Assembly (NCBI RefSeq): GCF_024679245.1
Contig: NC_090173.1
Coordinates: 55,140,306 to 55,204,305 of the forward strand
Direction: 5' to 3'
Source: Pseudorasbora parva
Taxonomy: Eukaryota > Chordata > Actinopteri > Cypriniformes > Gobionidae
DNA length: 64,000 nt
A program made the translations under genes and the position numbers. Within the stretch, counting starts at the first letter, position 1; each line of letters opens with the position of its first letter. Under the pieces are notes generated by a model. That model had not been told where the DNA came from. It worked only from the letters and a program-made list of their open reading frames with translations, and ran no database searches. Positions 12,370 to 23,698 of the stretch are shown here, in pieces.

Positions 12370-13195
12370 ACGTGGTTGAACAACAAATTCGCAACAATAC
12401 GGTTTCAGAACTAGCTAGTTGATTTGAACACCGCATCGCATACAGTGAGTTATGTCGTTGTACGGGAAAGGGATGGAGATATTCAGGCATAAACTCTTGT
12501 CTTAAGACTTAAATGAGCAGAAATAGTTTGGATGAATGCTTTGGCTCTGTTTCATATGACAGGATGACAGTTTGTCATGTTCAATCCAATTGTGTTTAAC
12601 TTTCGTTTACAGACATATTCCCAATTCATTTGGTTTGACCTCATTCCTGCAGTATTTCCACACTTTTTGAGTTATCAGGGTTTCTCAGATGATGCAACTT
12701 CAGAGTTTAACATCAGAGGGATTGGTCATTTCAGGGGAAAAATTAGCAACGTTACAAACTGCTGCTGTGGGCACTGAACTGGATGTGGCTGGTTCCCTTT
12801 TTTTGCCCCAAAGCCAAAGACTCAAGGGTTTGCCCTGATAAAAGGCACCAGCCTAACCCTTCCTGATACACTGGAGCTGTCAGACCAAGCCCAGAGCCAC
12901 AGCTTTGACATGAGAGCGGGCTCAGAGCATAAACCTGTGGCACCTCTCATGTATGGCTTCAAAATGGCCATGTTCTGTTTTATTTGGTTGACCCAAAAAT
13001 GTAGACTTCTTCATCATTTACTCACCCTCACATTGTTATAAATCAACTATATTCCTGCAGTGGAACACAAAAGTAGAAAAGGTGACAAATCACTAGTTGT
13101 TCCAGACAATGAAACTAAATGAGGGACTAGGCCCGTCAAACAAACAAACAAATACATAAATAAAAACCACAGTACAATAGTAGTGTGGTCCCAAA
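12370..13195. other. Low-repeat intron segment
   Basis: No exon found. 12987-13041 holds a short fragment of the CCAAAAATG / TTTACTCACCCTC MITE family. Confidence 0.4.
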
Positions 13196-13197
13196 CC

Positions 13198-13412
13198 AAA
13201 CATAAGTTGTCATTCAACCAGAGAATGATGGCTAGGCTGAAATTGAGAGGAGAACGTGCCTTTGCCATTGCTGCACTGAATCTTTGGAACAGCTTACCTG
13301 TCTTGTCTGGTCTGTTCAAATGTTGATGGTACTTGATATAATGTTCAGCACCTTGGTCAACAATTGTTGTTTTTAATGGTGCTATATCAATAAAGTTGAG
13401 TTGAGTAAGTCA
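13198..13412 (+). mobile_element. L2/Rex-like LINE 3' end (reverse transcriptase tail)
   Basis: Frame 13231-13325 reads RGERAFAIAALNLWNSLP. This is the conserved C-terminal motif of the reverse-transcriptase ORF in L2/Rex1/CR1-type LINEs (GDRAFSVAAPRLWNSLP-like). A stop and a short 3' UTR follow, ending in the typical tail TGGTGCTATATCAATAAAG with a TTGAG repeat. It is a 5'-truncated, dead insertion. Confidence 0.75.
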
Positions 13413-13473
13413 TTATTCACAGACAATGTTAAATGGAATACAAAATAACATCTAAGGGAGTCCAGGATATACT

Positions 13474-13548
13474 CTACCAGTCAAAAGTTTGGACACACTT
13501 TCATATTCTCTTTAATGAGAAAGTGTGTCCAAACTGTTGACTGGTTGT
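13474..13548. mobile_element. Tiny Tc1-derived hairpin MITE
   Basis: Two inverted arms, CCAGTCAAAAGTTTGGACAC and its near complement ending TTGACTGG, joined by about 10 nt. The arms are the terminal repeats of fish Tc1-like elements, so this is a solo pair of transposon ends. Confidence 0.85.
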
Positions 13549-13549
13549 G

Positions 13550-14220
13550 TAAATATTTTTTCTTTGACATTTTTGTATCTTTTTACAGATTCCATGTTTC
13601 CGTTGTATTTTTTTTGTGGATTACTTTTCAATGATTTAATGCCTAATTAATTGAAATCATGATTTAATTAATACAATTGTAACAATAGTGCCAAATGAAA
13701 TGTTTTTTTTATTTATAAATTACACATTTATTAATACAGATTTAATATCAAAAACGGTGGCAAACAAATGCATAACACTTTAATTTAATTAATCTTTTAA
13801 AATGTATTCAAATGAAATTTTGGCAAACAAAGTGCTGAGGTTAACAGTTTAAATGAAAACACTAAATATTGTGATGCTATTTCGTAAAAAGTTTTAATAA
13901 ACTGTTTTATTGTTGTTATTATTACTTAATGTACAATAGTTATATAATTTCTGTCATAATTTTAACAAAAAATCATGACTTTTGGCAGGTTGTAGTGAAG
14001 ACCTTTAAGTTTCTCCGAGTGTATCTGACTAGTTTTCTCAGATGAAATAGTGAAAAGCTGGTGAAGTGCTCTGCAGATGAAGTTCATGTGTTCATATAGT
14101 GAGACGGCAGACGCTAAAAAAACACCACGCAGGCTTCAGTGTGTGCGTGGTAGATGAAACTATGGCGCTCTTTCACACAGAAACATGCAGAACCAGCAGG
14201 CTTCATATTTGAATAGCATT
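13550..14220. other. AT-rich intron without recognised features
   Basis: Poly-T and AATTAA-rich sequence. No gene or complete repeat recognised. Confidence 0.45.
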
Positions 14221-14222
14221 CT

Positions 14223-15028
14223 TTAGCACTATTCGCACGGGATTAGTATTATCTAGGGACCTCTGTGATTTAGAAATGACTCCCCCACATCTGAGTTTTG
14301 CCTGGCGCATTCGCACGGGATAAGCAAAGCCTGTGATTTTACTCGAATACTGACTTCTCCCGGATATGATGTCAAGACTTCATTATATAGCTGTATGAAA
14401 TCGTAAACAGGCATCGATATCGTTTTGATTATTTTACAGTAGCCTAATAAATAAACATAATTTCGTTCAGTTAGCGAACAGACGCTGAACTGAGCTCAGA
14501 CCAGCGGCAGGAGTCAGATTTCATTTATCACGAGTGAGAAGTTGACAATATTTGGCGGAAGATTCAGTTTCAAAACTAAATGTAAAAGCCCCTATATAAA
14601 CGATTTAAACAAGCTTGTCATTTTACTGTACTGTTCTGTTCTGTTTTTCATTAAGAACAGTATTGATGTTAATATTAAACACACCATTCAATCAGATTAA
14701 TCCCAAATTGATACTCATTCTAAAGTGAAAGTATAATCCGTGCGGGCGCGGCTGCACAGGAATTCATAACGGTGCCCATTATGAATGCAGACTTTATTCT
14801 ACGTGAAAGATAAAGATAGAAATGCTCACAAGAAGAAAAAAAGCTTGCAAAAATTATATACGATCCGCCTAATCCTGGCCAAATCACAGAGATGTCGATT
14901 CGCACGGGACTAATGTTATCACAGGACCTCGGTGTTCGGCAAAATATGGTAAGTAATTTGCGGGGGAATTTTTACTTTACAAACTACAGACATGGCTGAA
15001 TTACTAGTCCCATGCGAATGGGGCTTTA
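14223..15028. mobile_element. Harbinger-like or hAT-like MITE (TTCGCACGGGA ends)
   Basis: Ends GCACTATTCGCACGGG and CATGCGAATGGGGCT are inverted copies flanked by TTA (14223-14225, 15026-15028). A 3-bp TWA duplication fits PIF/Harbinger. The motif TTCGCACGGGA recurs inside at about 14311 and 14899. A minus-strand frame at 14720-14905 shows no known motif. Confidence 0.5.
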
Positions 15029-15120
15029 ATTTTCACAGACACTAGTCCATATCGTGATTTAAATAAGCAAGACCTACTTTGGATTTATTCATTGACATTC
15101 TGTAGCATACAGTACATTTC

Positions 15121-15594
15121 TAGCCTGGATGTCAGCCGAATTCAGTCCCGCCCACAACATTTGAGTTCGGGAAGTTCGGTCTGGACCAATGAAATTGTCA
15201 TATGATGATGGACAGATGATTAATAGTAACGTAATCATCCACGTCATCAAAGAGCGGTTGGGTCTGAAGCGAAGAACTTGTTCGTATCTGCATTCACCTT
15301 TACTATTTCTCTCAAAAATTATGATTGTGTTGGTAAATACTCTGTGTATCCTTAAAATTATTTTTAACACTGGCAAAGACCATTTACACTCTTCTTTTTC
15401 TTCTTCTACTTCTTCCATCATGCATGTAGTTGAGTTCTGTTGACAACTATGCGTCGCTCCGCTGCTCTGATTGGTTGTTGGTCTGTCCAATTGAGGTTTT
15501 TCCTGGTTGGGTTGAAACGCACCCTAATCACAGCCCAATGGAGCAGCATCAGACTCATATTCTGACTAGAACTGAGTATGACCACGCCAGGCTA
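15121..15594. mobile_element. TAGCCTGG-ended repeat, copy 1
   Basis: Ends TAGCCTGGATGTCAGCC and CCACGCCAGGCTA. Collinear with the copy at 43544-44260 over both ends, sharing CCCGCCCACAACATTT, GACGGACAGATGAT-like and CTAGAACTGAGTATGACCACG. No coding remnant found. The class is unknown. Confidence 0.7.
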
Positions 15595-16153
15595 GTAAAG
15601 GGGTTTTCAAACTGGGGTCCGGAAACCCCCATGGGTCCTCCAGACGGTTCAAAGGGGTCCCCAGAAAATGTCAGATAATTAAAAGACAAAGCAAAAATGG
15701 ATAAGGTCTACCATCAATCTAACTGTTTAATTTCTAAACGTTTCTCTCCTTGTTTGCCATATACATACTTTTCAGAATTGTATGTTTGCTTTGTATCTTT
15801 CTAGTGAGTTTTTCTCCCTATAGTCCCCTTTATCTTGCTCACTGGGTTTGTAGAGCTGTATTCTTAATTCGGTACGTGAACTACTTACATTCATTTATTA
15901 TGAAAGTTGCTTATACAAGTAATTTTTAATTGAACATGTTCTTCTTCAGGTTTATACATCTCACGTTAAGTATAGCAAATTTAAATTTGCAAAACAATGT
16001 TGAATATATAATGTCACACTTACTATTTATCTAACAGTTTAAATGTGTTTTCATACATAAAAATATATAGATGGATTTTAGGGGGCCCCCCATAAAAATT
16101 CATCATATTTGGGGTCCTTGGCATCATAAAGTTTGAAAACCCATGGGCTAGTT
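15590..16153. mobile_element. hAT-like MITE (TTTTCAAACT ends), with TSDs
   Basis: The element spans 15598-16145. Ends AAGGGGTTTTCAAACT and AGTTTGAAAACCCATG are inverted. The flanking 8-mers GGCTAGTA (15590-15597) and GGCTAGTT (16146-16153) differ at one base, as expected for an aged hAT duplication. It landed across the right border of the TAGCCTGG element. Internal GGGGTCC repeats also pair near both ends. Confidence 0.78.
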
Positions 16154-16154
16154 T

Positions 16155-16710
16155 CATATAATTTCATTTTATGACTAGATTCCGTAATCCCGTACGCATT
16201 TTCCACATCACAGAAATCATAGGGCACTACTTTTATGTTCTTGTTGTTATATTCTTTCTCTCACACAAATGGTAATTCTGTAGGGCCACTGCATCTATGC
16301 TTCCAGCTACATGCATGAGATCACCATGGTAACAAGGTGCACAACCGATGCGGTTATTTTGGTTTCCTCACTGTGACAAAGAACAGAAGAAAAGTGGAAG
16401 ACAGAGGTAGAGATATAGCTTTGAAAAGTCAGCACATGCTCTTGTGTCCTCTGCAGCGCAGCAGAAGCCAACGCGAAGAGCCATGCATGGTGAAAGCATC
16501 CGACTTTACGCCAGTTGAATGGAATGTAAATACATGTGAAATGGATTTGTGAATGATCCGGGAGGAAGTTGTCAGAGTGTTTCACCTGCTTTCTGTTTTC
16601 ACAGTGTTTGCCCACTATCCACAAACATCCCCCAGAAATGCTGACTGCGGTACAAAGATTTGAAATGTCAGAACGACCGCTATCCCAGACTTCCTTCCAA
16701 GAGCGTACAG
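16155..16710. other. Low-repeat intron segment
   Basis: Overlapping short open frames on both strands (up to 105 codons, minus) have no recognisable domain. No transposon end recognised. Confidence 0.4.
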
Positions 16711-16715
16711 ACTGT

Positions 16716-17380
16716 GGGCCCTATCATACACTCGGTGCAATGTGATGGCAAGTGTTTTCTGCTAGATTCAGCCAGACGCAATTTTCAATTTCAAGTCCAG
16801 CTCCACGTTGTGTAAATATCAAATGCGCTGGCGCATCTGTTCCCCCATGGGCGTCTGGTCTGAAAACCAGGAGTGTTCAGGAGCGTTGTTGGAGCGTTGC
16901 TATTTTGAGGAACTGAAAACGACTGAGCCATTGACCAACACAAACCTGCTCTAAAGGCAATAGTGCAGTATTTTAGTGTTATTTAAAGGGTGTGTTAGTA
17001 ATATGAGCCTATAGGCGGAGCACAACACACATACACTCTGATTATTACACACACAGAGACGCGCAGCAGCACACACACACACACACTTTAAATATTCAAA
17101 TAAAAGGATTCCTCTCTGGAGAAGCGTTCAGTCTTTCCTCATGTCAACAGTGAATCCTCCATGGTGCGAGCACAACTGGCTTTTAAAGGGAATGGGAGAT
17201 GAGACTCTGATTGGTTTATTTCACATTACACCCAAAACACACCCATGACTCATTAAGAGACGAGGGACAACCCTTTTAGACGAAGCACTGACCATTTTTC
17301 CCATGGGTAAACTAGCAAAAGTGGATCCTAAGTGCACTTGCGCTTTAGATCATGCGCTTCGATCTTTAAAATAGGGCCCT
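16716..17380. mobile_element. GGGCCCTAT-ended element, copy 1 (near full length)
   Basis: Ends GGGCCCTATCATACACTC and GATCTTTAAAATAGGGCCC. Internal landmarks are CAAATGCGCTGGCGCATC, CAGACC...CCAGGAGTGTTCAGG, a CA array at 17068-17088 and AAAGGATTCCTCTCTGG. Further copies or fragments lie at 20654, 25612, 34555, 49913 and 62260. It has no transposase and the class is uncertain, possibly hAT. Confidence 0.7.
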
Positions 17381-17488
17381 AAATGTCCTAACCTTTTTGT
17401 CAATAGTTGAATTCAAAGAAAGTTTCAGGCATAAATACTTGATTCTCCCAAGCAAACCGAAGGATGAGTTAGAGAAAAGCGCAAATCA

Positions 17489-18329
17489 GTTGTCATTAGG
17501 GGTTGATCGATTAGACTAATCGACTAGTCGACCTTAGTGCTCTGCTATGACGCTTTAAGCTTGACGTCGACTAGTCGCCGGCCTATAGAGGGCGCAACAG
17601 GATGAACAATTTCCTGACACGCAGGCTCTGTTTTTGAACAGTTAAAAATGACAAATAAATGCATACTCCGTGAGCTCTCCACAAGACATGTTTGATTATA
17701 CCATCTGGATGCTCAAAATTGATCGGGAGAATGCGCGCTTATTGTACACGTAAGTTAATCATCGCGCTAAACTAATGCGTGCTGCATTGCAACGCACACA
17801 CACAGCCGATCGCGCGCCTCACACAAAACCATTCAGTAGCGCAGAAATGTATAGTCAACACAGTTCTGGGATTTATCAATAAAATAGCTTAGAAACTGAA
17901 AAGTTCTAGCATATATTTCTTGATAACTAAAACTCACAGCTTCACTATTAATAGAGAGATACTGCCAGGTAGAATTAATTCGCACGCAATCACTTACTAA
18001 TGCATTCATATACGTGTAATATTTATTGTGCTACTTTATCTGTATCTTATTCAAAACTAGCAGAAATCTGTCAGAAATATAACGACCATAAGACAAAAGA
18101 ACTGATACAAAAGCTGTTATATGGACCAGTTTCCTTATGAGCAGTGCTGTCATGCTATAGCTGTCCTGTGCACAAGAAGACCCGCGTTCGCGTCTCAGCT
18201 CGAGGTTCAGGCTTATTTATTAGGCAGTTCATTAATGACGTCATCAGCGACTAGTCGACGTTGACTCGACTTTAATCACATAAATGTCGACTTTAAAATA
18301 ATGGAAGTCGTTCAATCCCTAGTTGTCAT
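17489..18329. mobile_element. hAT-like element (CGACTAGTCG ends), with TSDs
   Basis: The element spans 17497-18321. It starts TAGGGGTTGATCGATTAG and ends GTCGTTCAATCCCTA. A perfect 8-bp duplication GTTGTCAT sits at 17489-17496 and 18322-18329. Palindromic GACTAGTCGAC motifs occur near both ends. Non-autonomous, 825 bp. Confidence 0.9.
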
Positions 18330-19715
18330 ATTGAAACGGACAGGGCAGTTTGCGACCAGAATGTGAAAGCAAACAATAAGCAGCAGCTCAAGGAGAACGC
18401 TAAAGGACCATTGCTCACAATCTGTGAGTCTGTTGCACATAAAACCTGGCAGGAAACTGGTCAAGATGATTGCATGGACGCATTGCATTATGAAAAGCAC
18501 CTGTTGACAAAGAAGGATATGTGGCATTGGTACAAGATTTCCATTGAGCAGTGACAGGAGGGATTAGAGTGGATCAGGCCCTGAGAACATGGCTGCTGCT
18601 GCTGTCTCGGAGAGCGCGGTAAACACACGCTCACTTCAAAGACGCGTCAGTATACCCAGCTCCCCCACGGCGCGCCTGTCAGCTGTCATTCCGCCCCAAA
18701 CTTCGGATGTTGCCTCTTTTTAACTTTATTTATTTTTTGTTAATGTGCCACCACCATTTTTAGTCTCTGTTTAACATTATGATTCACACTTTCTCTCTTT
18801 CTTTCACTCCTGACGGAAGATGGGGATGTTGCAGTCATTGTTTGTCTTCACTTTTTTTTGTCCCTGCAAACTTATTAATTTCTGTCAACTGGTTTCTCTG
18901 CCATTTGGAGATACACCAAATCCCATTATTTTTGGTCATGGATTACAGAGAGCAAAACAGTGGGAGAATATGATCAAAGACACCTCCCCATCACCTCGGA
19001 GTGGCAGATCGAGAGAGGGAAATGGAGCTTAATAGCAGAAAATCAGATTTAGACCAGCCAGGCATGTGGATGGATTTGGTGATTCTATTTTTCTTTCTTC
19101 TGCGGAGATGAAAGTTATGCCGTTTTTCCCTCCCATCCTCCAGTTTTTCTCATTCTGTTTCTCTCACGGTGGCTGCTCGGAAAGTCGAGGACACAAGAAA
19201 AGCCTGCCACAGACCGGCAGTGTAGAGCTGTGGAGAAAGCTCGGGCTTCAGAGAGCCGCTGCCAACCGAACGCATCCACAGTGCCATTGGACACTCGCTC
19301 ATGTCCCTCGAGAAGAAATTCTCAACCCAGTTTTGAGTCCACAGATGGACTTTTGACAATCAGCATTAAGTGTGGTCCATATAGCAGCTTATTTAGACGA
19401 AGATCCGCCAAGATTTAGAAGCAATTACATCTATAGGTAAGGGATAATGCAGCTGGTTGCTATCACAAAATTAACCCTGACATGGTGATCGTTGTGATAA
19501 ATGGGTTTGTTTTGCAAGTAATGGCCAGCTAATTATACAATACACAGCTACTTTCCAAATCAATTAAAATAATGCTATGAACATGTAGGGGATATAGGTT
19601 TCCAAGATGAGTACACTGTGAAAAAACAAACAAAAAAACAGCAGCTGTGGTTGCTGAACCTTTCCATAAAAATACAGCAGGAACTTGAGTTTTGCAATGT
19701 TTTACAGATTTAAAT
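18330..19715. other. Low-repeat, higher-GC intron segment
   Basis: Probably single copy. It contains ATGGCTGCTGCTGCT at 18590 followed by a GT consensus (see findings) and several 60-96 codon frames without motifs. A weak relative of the hairpin family at 39961 lies at 19438-19510 (GGGATAATGCAGCTGGTTG). Confidence 0.4.
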
Positions 19716-19719
19716 TAAA

Positions 19720-20296
19720 TGTGACCCTGGAGCTCAAAACCAGTCTTAAGTCTCGCGGGTATATTTGTGGCAATAGCCAACAATACATCGTATGGGTCAA
19801 AATTATCCATTTTTCTTTTATGCCAAAAATCATTAGGATATTAAGGATATTTTGTAAATGTCCTACTGTAAATATATAAAAAATGTATTATTAGTAGTAA
19901 TATGTGTTGCTAAGGACTTCATTTGGTGGTAACACTTTATTTTAAGGTTCAGTTATTAACTATTAACTAGTTGCTTATTAGCATGCATATTACTAGAATA
20001 TTGTCTGTTTATTAGTAATTATAAAGCTCATTTTAATGCCTTATTCTTACTCTACATCCCTTAATCCTCCCCAATACCTAAACTTAAATGCTACAAAAAC
20101 AACCTTACTAACTATTAATAAGCAGTAAATTAGGAGTTTATTGAGGCAAAAGTCTTAGTTAATAATGAATATGTGTTCCCCATACTAAAGTGTTATTCAT
20201 TTTGTATATAACTTTAGATTCATATGGACTTTAGATTATGTATAAATCTTAAACAAAATTGACCCTAAATGACTGGTTTTATGGTCCTGGGTCACA
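19720..20296. mobile_element. GTGACCCTGG-ended MITE, copy 1 (interrupted)
   Basis: Starts TGTGACCCTGGAGC and ends TGGTCCTGGGTCAC. Both flanks align with the copy at 58147-58668: shared AAACCAGTC, ATGCCAAAAATCATTAGG, TATTATTAGTAGTAATATG and GCTAAGGACTTCATTTGG. It is interrupted at 19928 by another repeat. Confidence 0.8.
19928..20197. mobile_element. GGTAACACTTTA-ended MITE nested in the above
   Basis: Inverted ends GGTAACACTTTATTTTAAGG and CATACTAAAGTGTTATT. It carries the common internal block ACTATTAATAAGCAGTAA. The uninterrupted sequence at 58350-58375 shows where it inserted. A related start lies at 22964. Confidence 0.75.
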
Positions 20297-20653
20297 AATA
20301 TATATAAAATAAATAATGTTAATATACCAAATTCTTATCATATGTTTTTACTCTTTTTTCATTCCTTTTCACGCTCCAACTGCCAGAGTTCTAGCCCTGA
20401 AATCAATTTATCTTCTCTATTTTAGATCAAATCAAGAGCTATTATAGCACATGCTAACAACATGTGCATTTAATGAACACGTAAGATATTTCGGGTCACT
20501 GGCATTATTGAAACATGCTTTAATGTATTGTTTACCTACATGTATCTACTTTTCATCACAATGGTAACCACAAATGCTCTTTTAAATGTCAAACATAGCA
20601 GCATTAAACACTAACAGGTCTTTCCCTTCTCTAAAAACAAATAAATTAACACT

Positions 20654-20800
20654 AGGGGCCCTATTTTAAAGATCTGAGAACATGGCGCGGGTGCTCTTAG
20701 GGTGTGTCCGAATCCACTTTTTCTAGTTAAATGACAGAAAATACGGTCGGCGCGCCAAGCAGCGGCCTTGAGCTTGGGAAAGGCGCTATATACATAAAAC

Positions 20801-20851
<51 letters not shown>

Positions 20852-21132
20852 CCTTTAAAAGCCAGTTGTGCTCGCACCATGGAGGATTCACTGTTTACAT
20901 GGAGTTAAGACTGAATGCTTCAGAGAGGAATACTTTTATTTTTGATATAAAAAAATGTGTGTTTGTTAAATAACACAAAAAATACTCGGCCCATGGGTGA
21001 ACAGATGCGCCAGTGCATTTGATATTAACACAACGTGGAGCTGGCGTGAAATGAAAACTGCGTCGGGCTGAAAAACTAGTAAAAAACACTTACGTCACAC
21101 ATTGTATTGCGCCGGGTGTATGATAGCGCCCT
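20654..21132. mobile_element. GGGCCCTAT-ended element, copy 2, with SINE-tail/ATT insertion
   Basis: Left end GGGGCCCTATTTTAAAG, right end GGGTGTATGATAGCGCCCT. The middle is disrupted at about 20750-20850 by a segment ending GGCGCTATATACATAAAACG, which resembles a fish SINE/LINE tail, and then an ATT array. The remainder matches copy 1 in inverted orientation. Confidence 0.65.
20801..20850. repeat. ATT microsatellite
   Basis: About 16 ATT units, giving Ile/Asn homopolymer frames. It probably grew from the A-rich tail of a retroposon. Confidence 0.95.
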
Positions 21133-21159
21133 CTAAGTCAACATTTATTCTCCTTAACC

Positions 21160-21415
21160 ACTCCTATGCAAAGCATGCTGGGAACTAGAAATCCACTGCT
21201 AATTTCCAAAATTATCAAGACTATTTCATTAAGTTAGCACAACCTAACTTTTTTTTTAAGCAGAAATTTGAGTTTAAATTACAGACGATATTAAGTTGAT
21301 GTAATGATCAACTCTAAAAAATAATGTTTGCAACCTAAAAGGTTTAATTAAAACAATAAATTAGAATTTTTAACTAAGTTGTGGGTACAGGTCCCCTAAA
21401 TTACAGTGTACATGG
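21160..21415. repeat. Repeat family with AAAGCATGCTGGGAA block, short copy
   Basis: Shares AAGCATGCTGGGAA and TAGAAATCC with 27262-27290 and ends AAATTACAGTGTA. Related to the longer copies at 26780-27490 and 39722-41680. Confidence 0.5.
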
Positions 21416-21599
21416 AGTTTCCCATTGGATTAATTTCAGTTTTTCACTGTATACAGTACCATTAACCACTTAACAGGTTTTTACTGTAGGATTTTTAGTC
21501 TATTACCATTAAAATTACAGTAAATTGTTTTACAAAATCATTATTCAGAAATATGACAGCTGAATGCTGTGATTAACCAATCAGAGCCAATCAGAGTCA

Positions 21600-21885
21600 A
21601 GTGGAGACACAAAAATTTCGGTCTAAGTTATTCAACTAAATATCCAGATAAAATTAATTTATTAGGTCTTAATTACTTGAATAAACTATAATACTGATCT
21701 GCCAACATTGTCGCTCTATGATAAATTAAAATAATCTGATAACATCACTGTTTTCTCCAGAACGACTGTACAGCCAAATCACATTTTCTTGCCGTATTAT
21801 CCTGTTTAACACTGTGAAGCTGCTTCTAAACAATCGTCATTGTAAAAGCGCTTCATAAATAAAGTTGACTTGACTTGAAGTATTC
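21600..21885. repeat. Fish interspersed repeat ending AAGTTGACTTGACTTGA
   Basis: 21622-21782 aligns with 50395-50562 (shared TTATTCAACTAAATAT, CTGATCTGCCAACATTGTCG and TTTTCTCCAGAACG). It ends CATAAATAAAGTTGACTTG, a LINE/SINE-like tail. It is probably a retroposon 3' region. Confidence 0.6.
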
Positions 21886-21889
21886 CAGA

Positions 21890-22705
21890 GATCCGTGTAA
21901 TAATATTGGATATTATTGGGCTTATGAGTCAAAACCATGAACCCCACAAAATGTGAAACATGACTACTGGCCAGTCAGATTGCAGCTTGCAATTTTGAGG
22001 AAGTCATTACATGTGTGCGATATGGACCAGATGGTCTTCAAACAGTCAATCTGTGGGCGTTGCATCTGCGGCTGAGACCATCCTCCACCTATCACCAAAA
22101 AGACACAAATGAAGTGCTAGACAAACTAATGCAGGATAGCACAAAGGCCACCTGTCAGCGGGAACTTGATCAGTATTGAGTGATCACTCCGGAGTCTCCG
22201 CTGTCTCCTCCTCCTCCAGCTGAAGGGCGATGATAGATGGTGTTGTGAAGCACTCAGTGTTTTCTGCTCAAAGTGGAGAGTTAACAGCCTTAAAGTTGAA
22301 GCTTCGCCGTTGTTAACAGGTCAACTCCACACACTTCTGAATTGTTGATGAAGCCGGCATGAAGAAAGCTGCCCACCCTCATCAGAGCGCTCTAATCACA
22401 CCACCAGATGGAGATGGCGGCTCTGGGGTCACCAGCCAAATAAAAGGCTCCTATTGAATCCTTAAGCTGGCCTTTGTATTGTTGCCCCTGGCGGCAAATC
22501 AGCACCCAAGGTCATCAAATGGGACGGATCGCAGGAGGTCCCAACTTAAACTACCCGGCAGCCTAAATCCTCACTCTGATGCATTCATGGCTGTGTTCCC
22601 ATGATCCCTGCCGCCAGTCCATTGATCCACCTGCTAACAGAGGTGCGACAGATCCCTGCCCAAAAACAGACTTCGGAAGCCATGGTGAAAATCAAACAAC
22701 CCTAG
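21890..22705. other. Low-repeat, higher-GC intron segment
   Basis: Probably single copy. 22170-22560 is the least repeat-like part and is a candidate for conserved non-coding sequence. No exon recognised. Confidence 0.35.

Positions 22706-22706
<1 letters not shown>

Positions 22707-22749
<43 letters not shown>
22707..22749. repeat. CA microsatellite
   Basis: About 21 CA units. Confidence 0.95.
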
Positions 22750-22751
<2 letters not shown>

Positions 22752-22963
22752 GCTGGGGGTGTAGCCACACCTGCCAGTGTAACGCGCGAGGACGAGGAAG
22801 GACGAGTGAGGATTGATGTGTTTTTCATTAGCATGGTGTCACCTTCACTGACTTGGCGTGTTCACAGTAGGGCCGAGCAATATAGATGTACAAAAAAATC
22901 TCAATATTATCCCCATATTTATATATTTGACAGATGTATGCGCTTTTAATCAGATAATAATTT

Positions 22964-23698
22964 GGTAACACTTTATTTTGATAGTCCACTTTAGACATTC
23001 TACTAACTATAAGTAACTTTGCAACTAACAATTAGTAACAATTTGTATACTGTCTGATTATTTATTTTATTTTTAAACAGGAAAAGATTAAGGACAATCG
23101 GGCCTGGCTCAGTATAAAACTGATTTTCAGCAGGTTCCTGCTCTGCAGAACATAAAAGCCACATTCACAACAAAGCTCACACACTGGACAACTAAAGACA
23201 ACAGCAGACACACATAACCAAGATATGGGCAACAGGAGGGGCTATAGAACCATCTCAATGATCACAGATATACCTGTCCATTAAATGACAAGCAAATGTT
23301 ATTTTTTAAATAGTCTTCTTGATGTGATAGTCCTGATGTGCTGTGGGATCTCATTCCAGTTTTTAGTGAGCACAAGAAAAAAAGATCTCTGTCCATAACA
23401 GTTTCTAAAAGCCGGTATAGGCAATAATCCATTTGTAAAAGATCTTATAGTGCGTTCAGACCTTGAGCTAAGTTTCGGAACCAATTCGGTTAAAGCAGTT
23501 ACAGTGTGTCCATTTAAGATTTGATGAAACAGGTTTATCCCATGGCTTATTTTATAGTTCTATTAGGTGGCCTTAACTTCTATGTACGTACATAAAAAAG
23601 TAAGCACAATGTACTTATTGTGTTCATATTATATTGCAAAGCACCTTTGCTGATATTGAGGTGGGATACGGGTAGAGTTAGGGACATAATTAATTTAA
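22964..23698. repeat. Composite of truncated MITEs and a LINE fragment
   Basis: Begins GGTAACACTTTATTTTGATAG, a MITE end, cut after about 80 bp. A LINE-like piece follows, then a repeat with GTACTTATTGTGTTCATA and GAGGTGGGATACGGG that is cut by Kolobok-like copy 2. Confidence 0.6.
23290..23490 (-). pseudogene. LINE reverse-transcriptase C-terminal fragment
   Basis: The complement encodes a 61-codon frame with GQRSFFLVLTKNWNEIPQHI followed by a Ser-rich FKK motif. This pattern (RSF...W N x x P ... FK) is the C-terminal signature of non-LTR retrotransposon polymerases. No catalytic YADD box is present, so it is a dead fragment. Confidence 0.5.

Noticed and set aside
15089..15490. 133-codon minus frame
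   Set aside because: It lies almost entirely within the TAGCCTGG repeat; the second copy does not preserve the frame.
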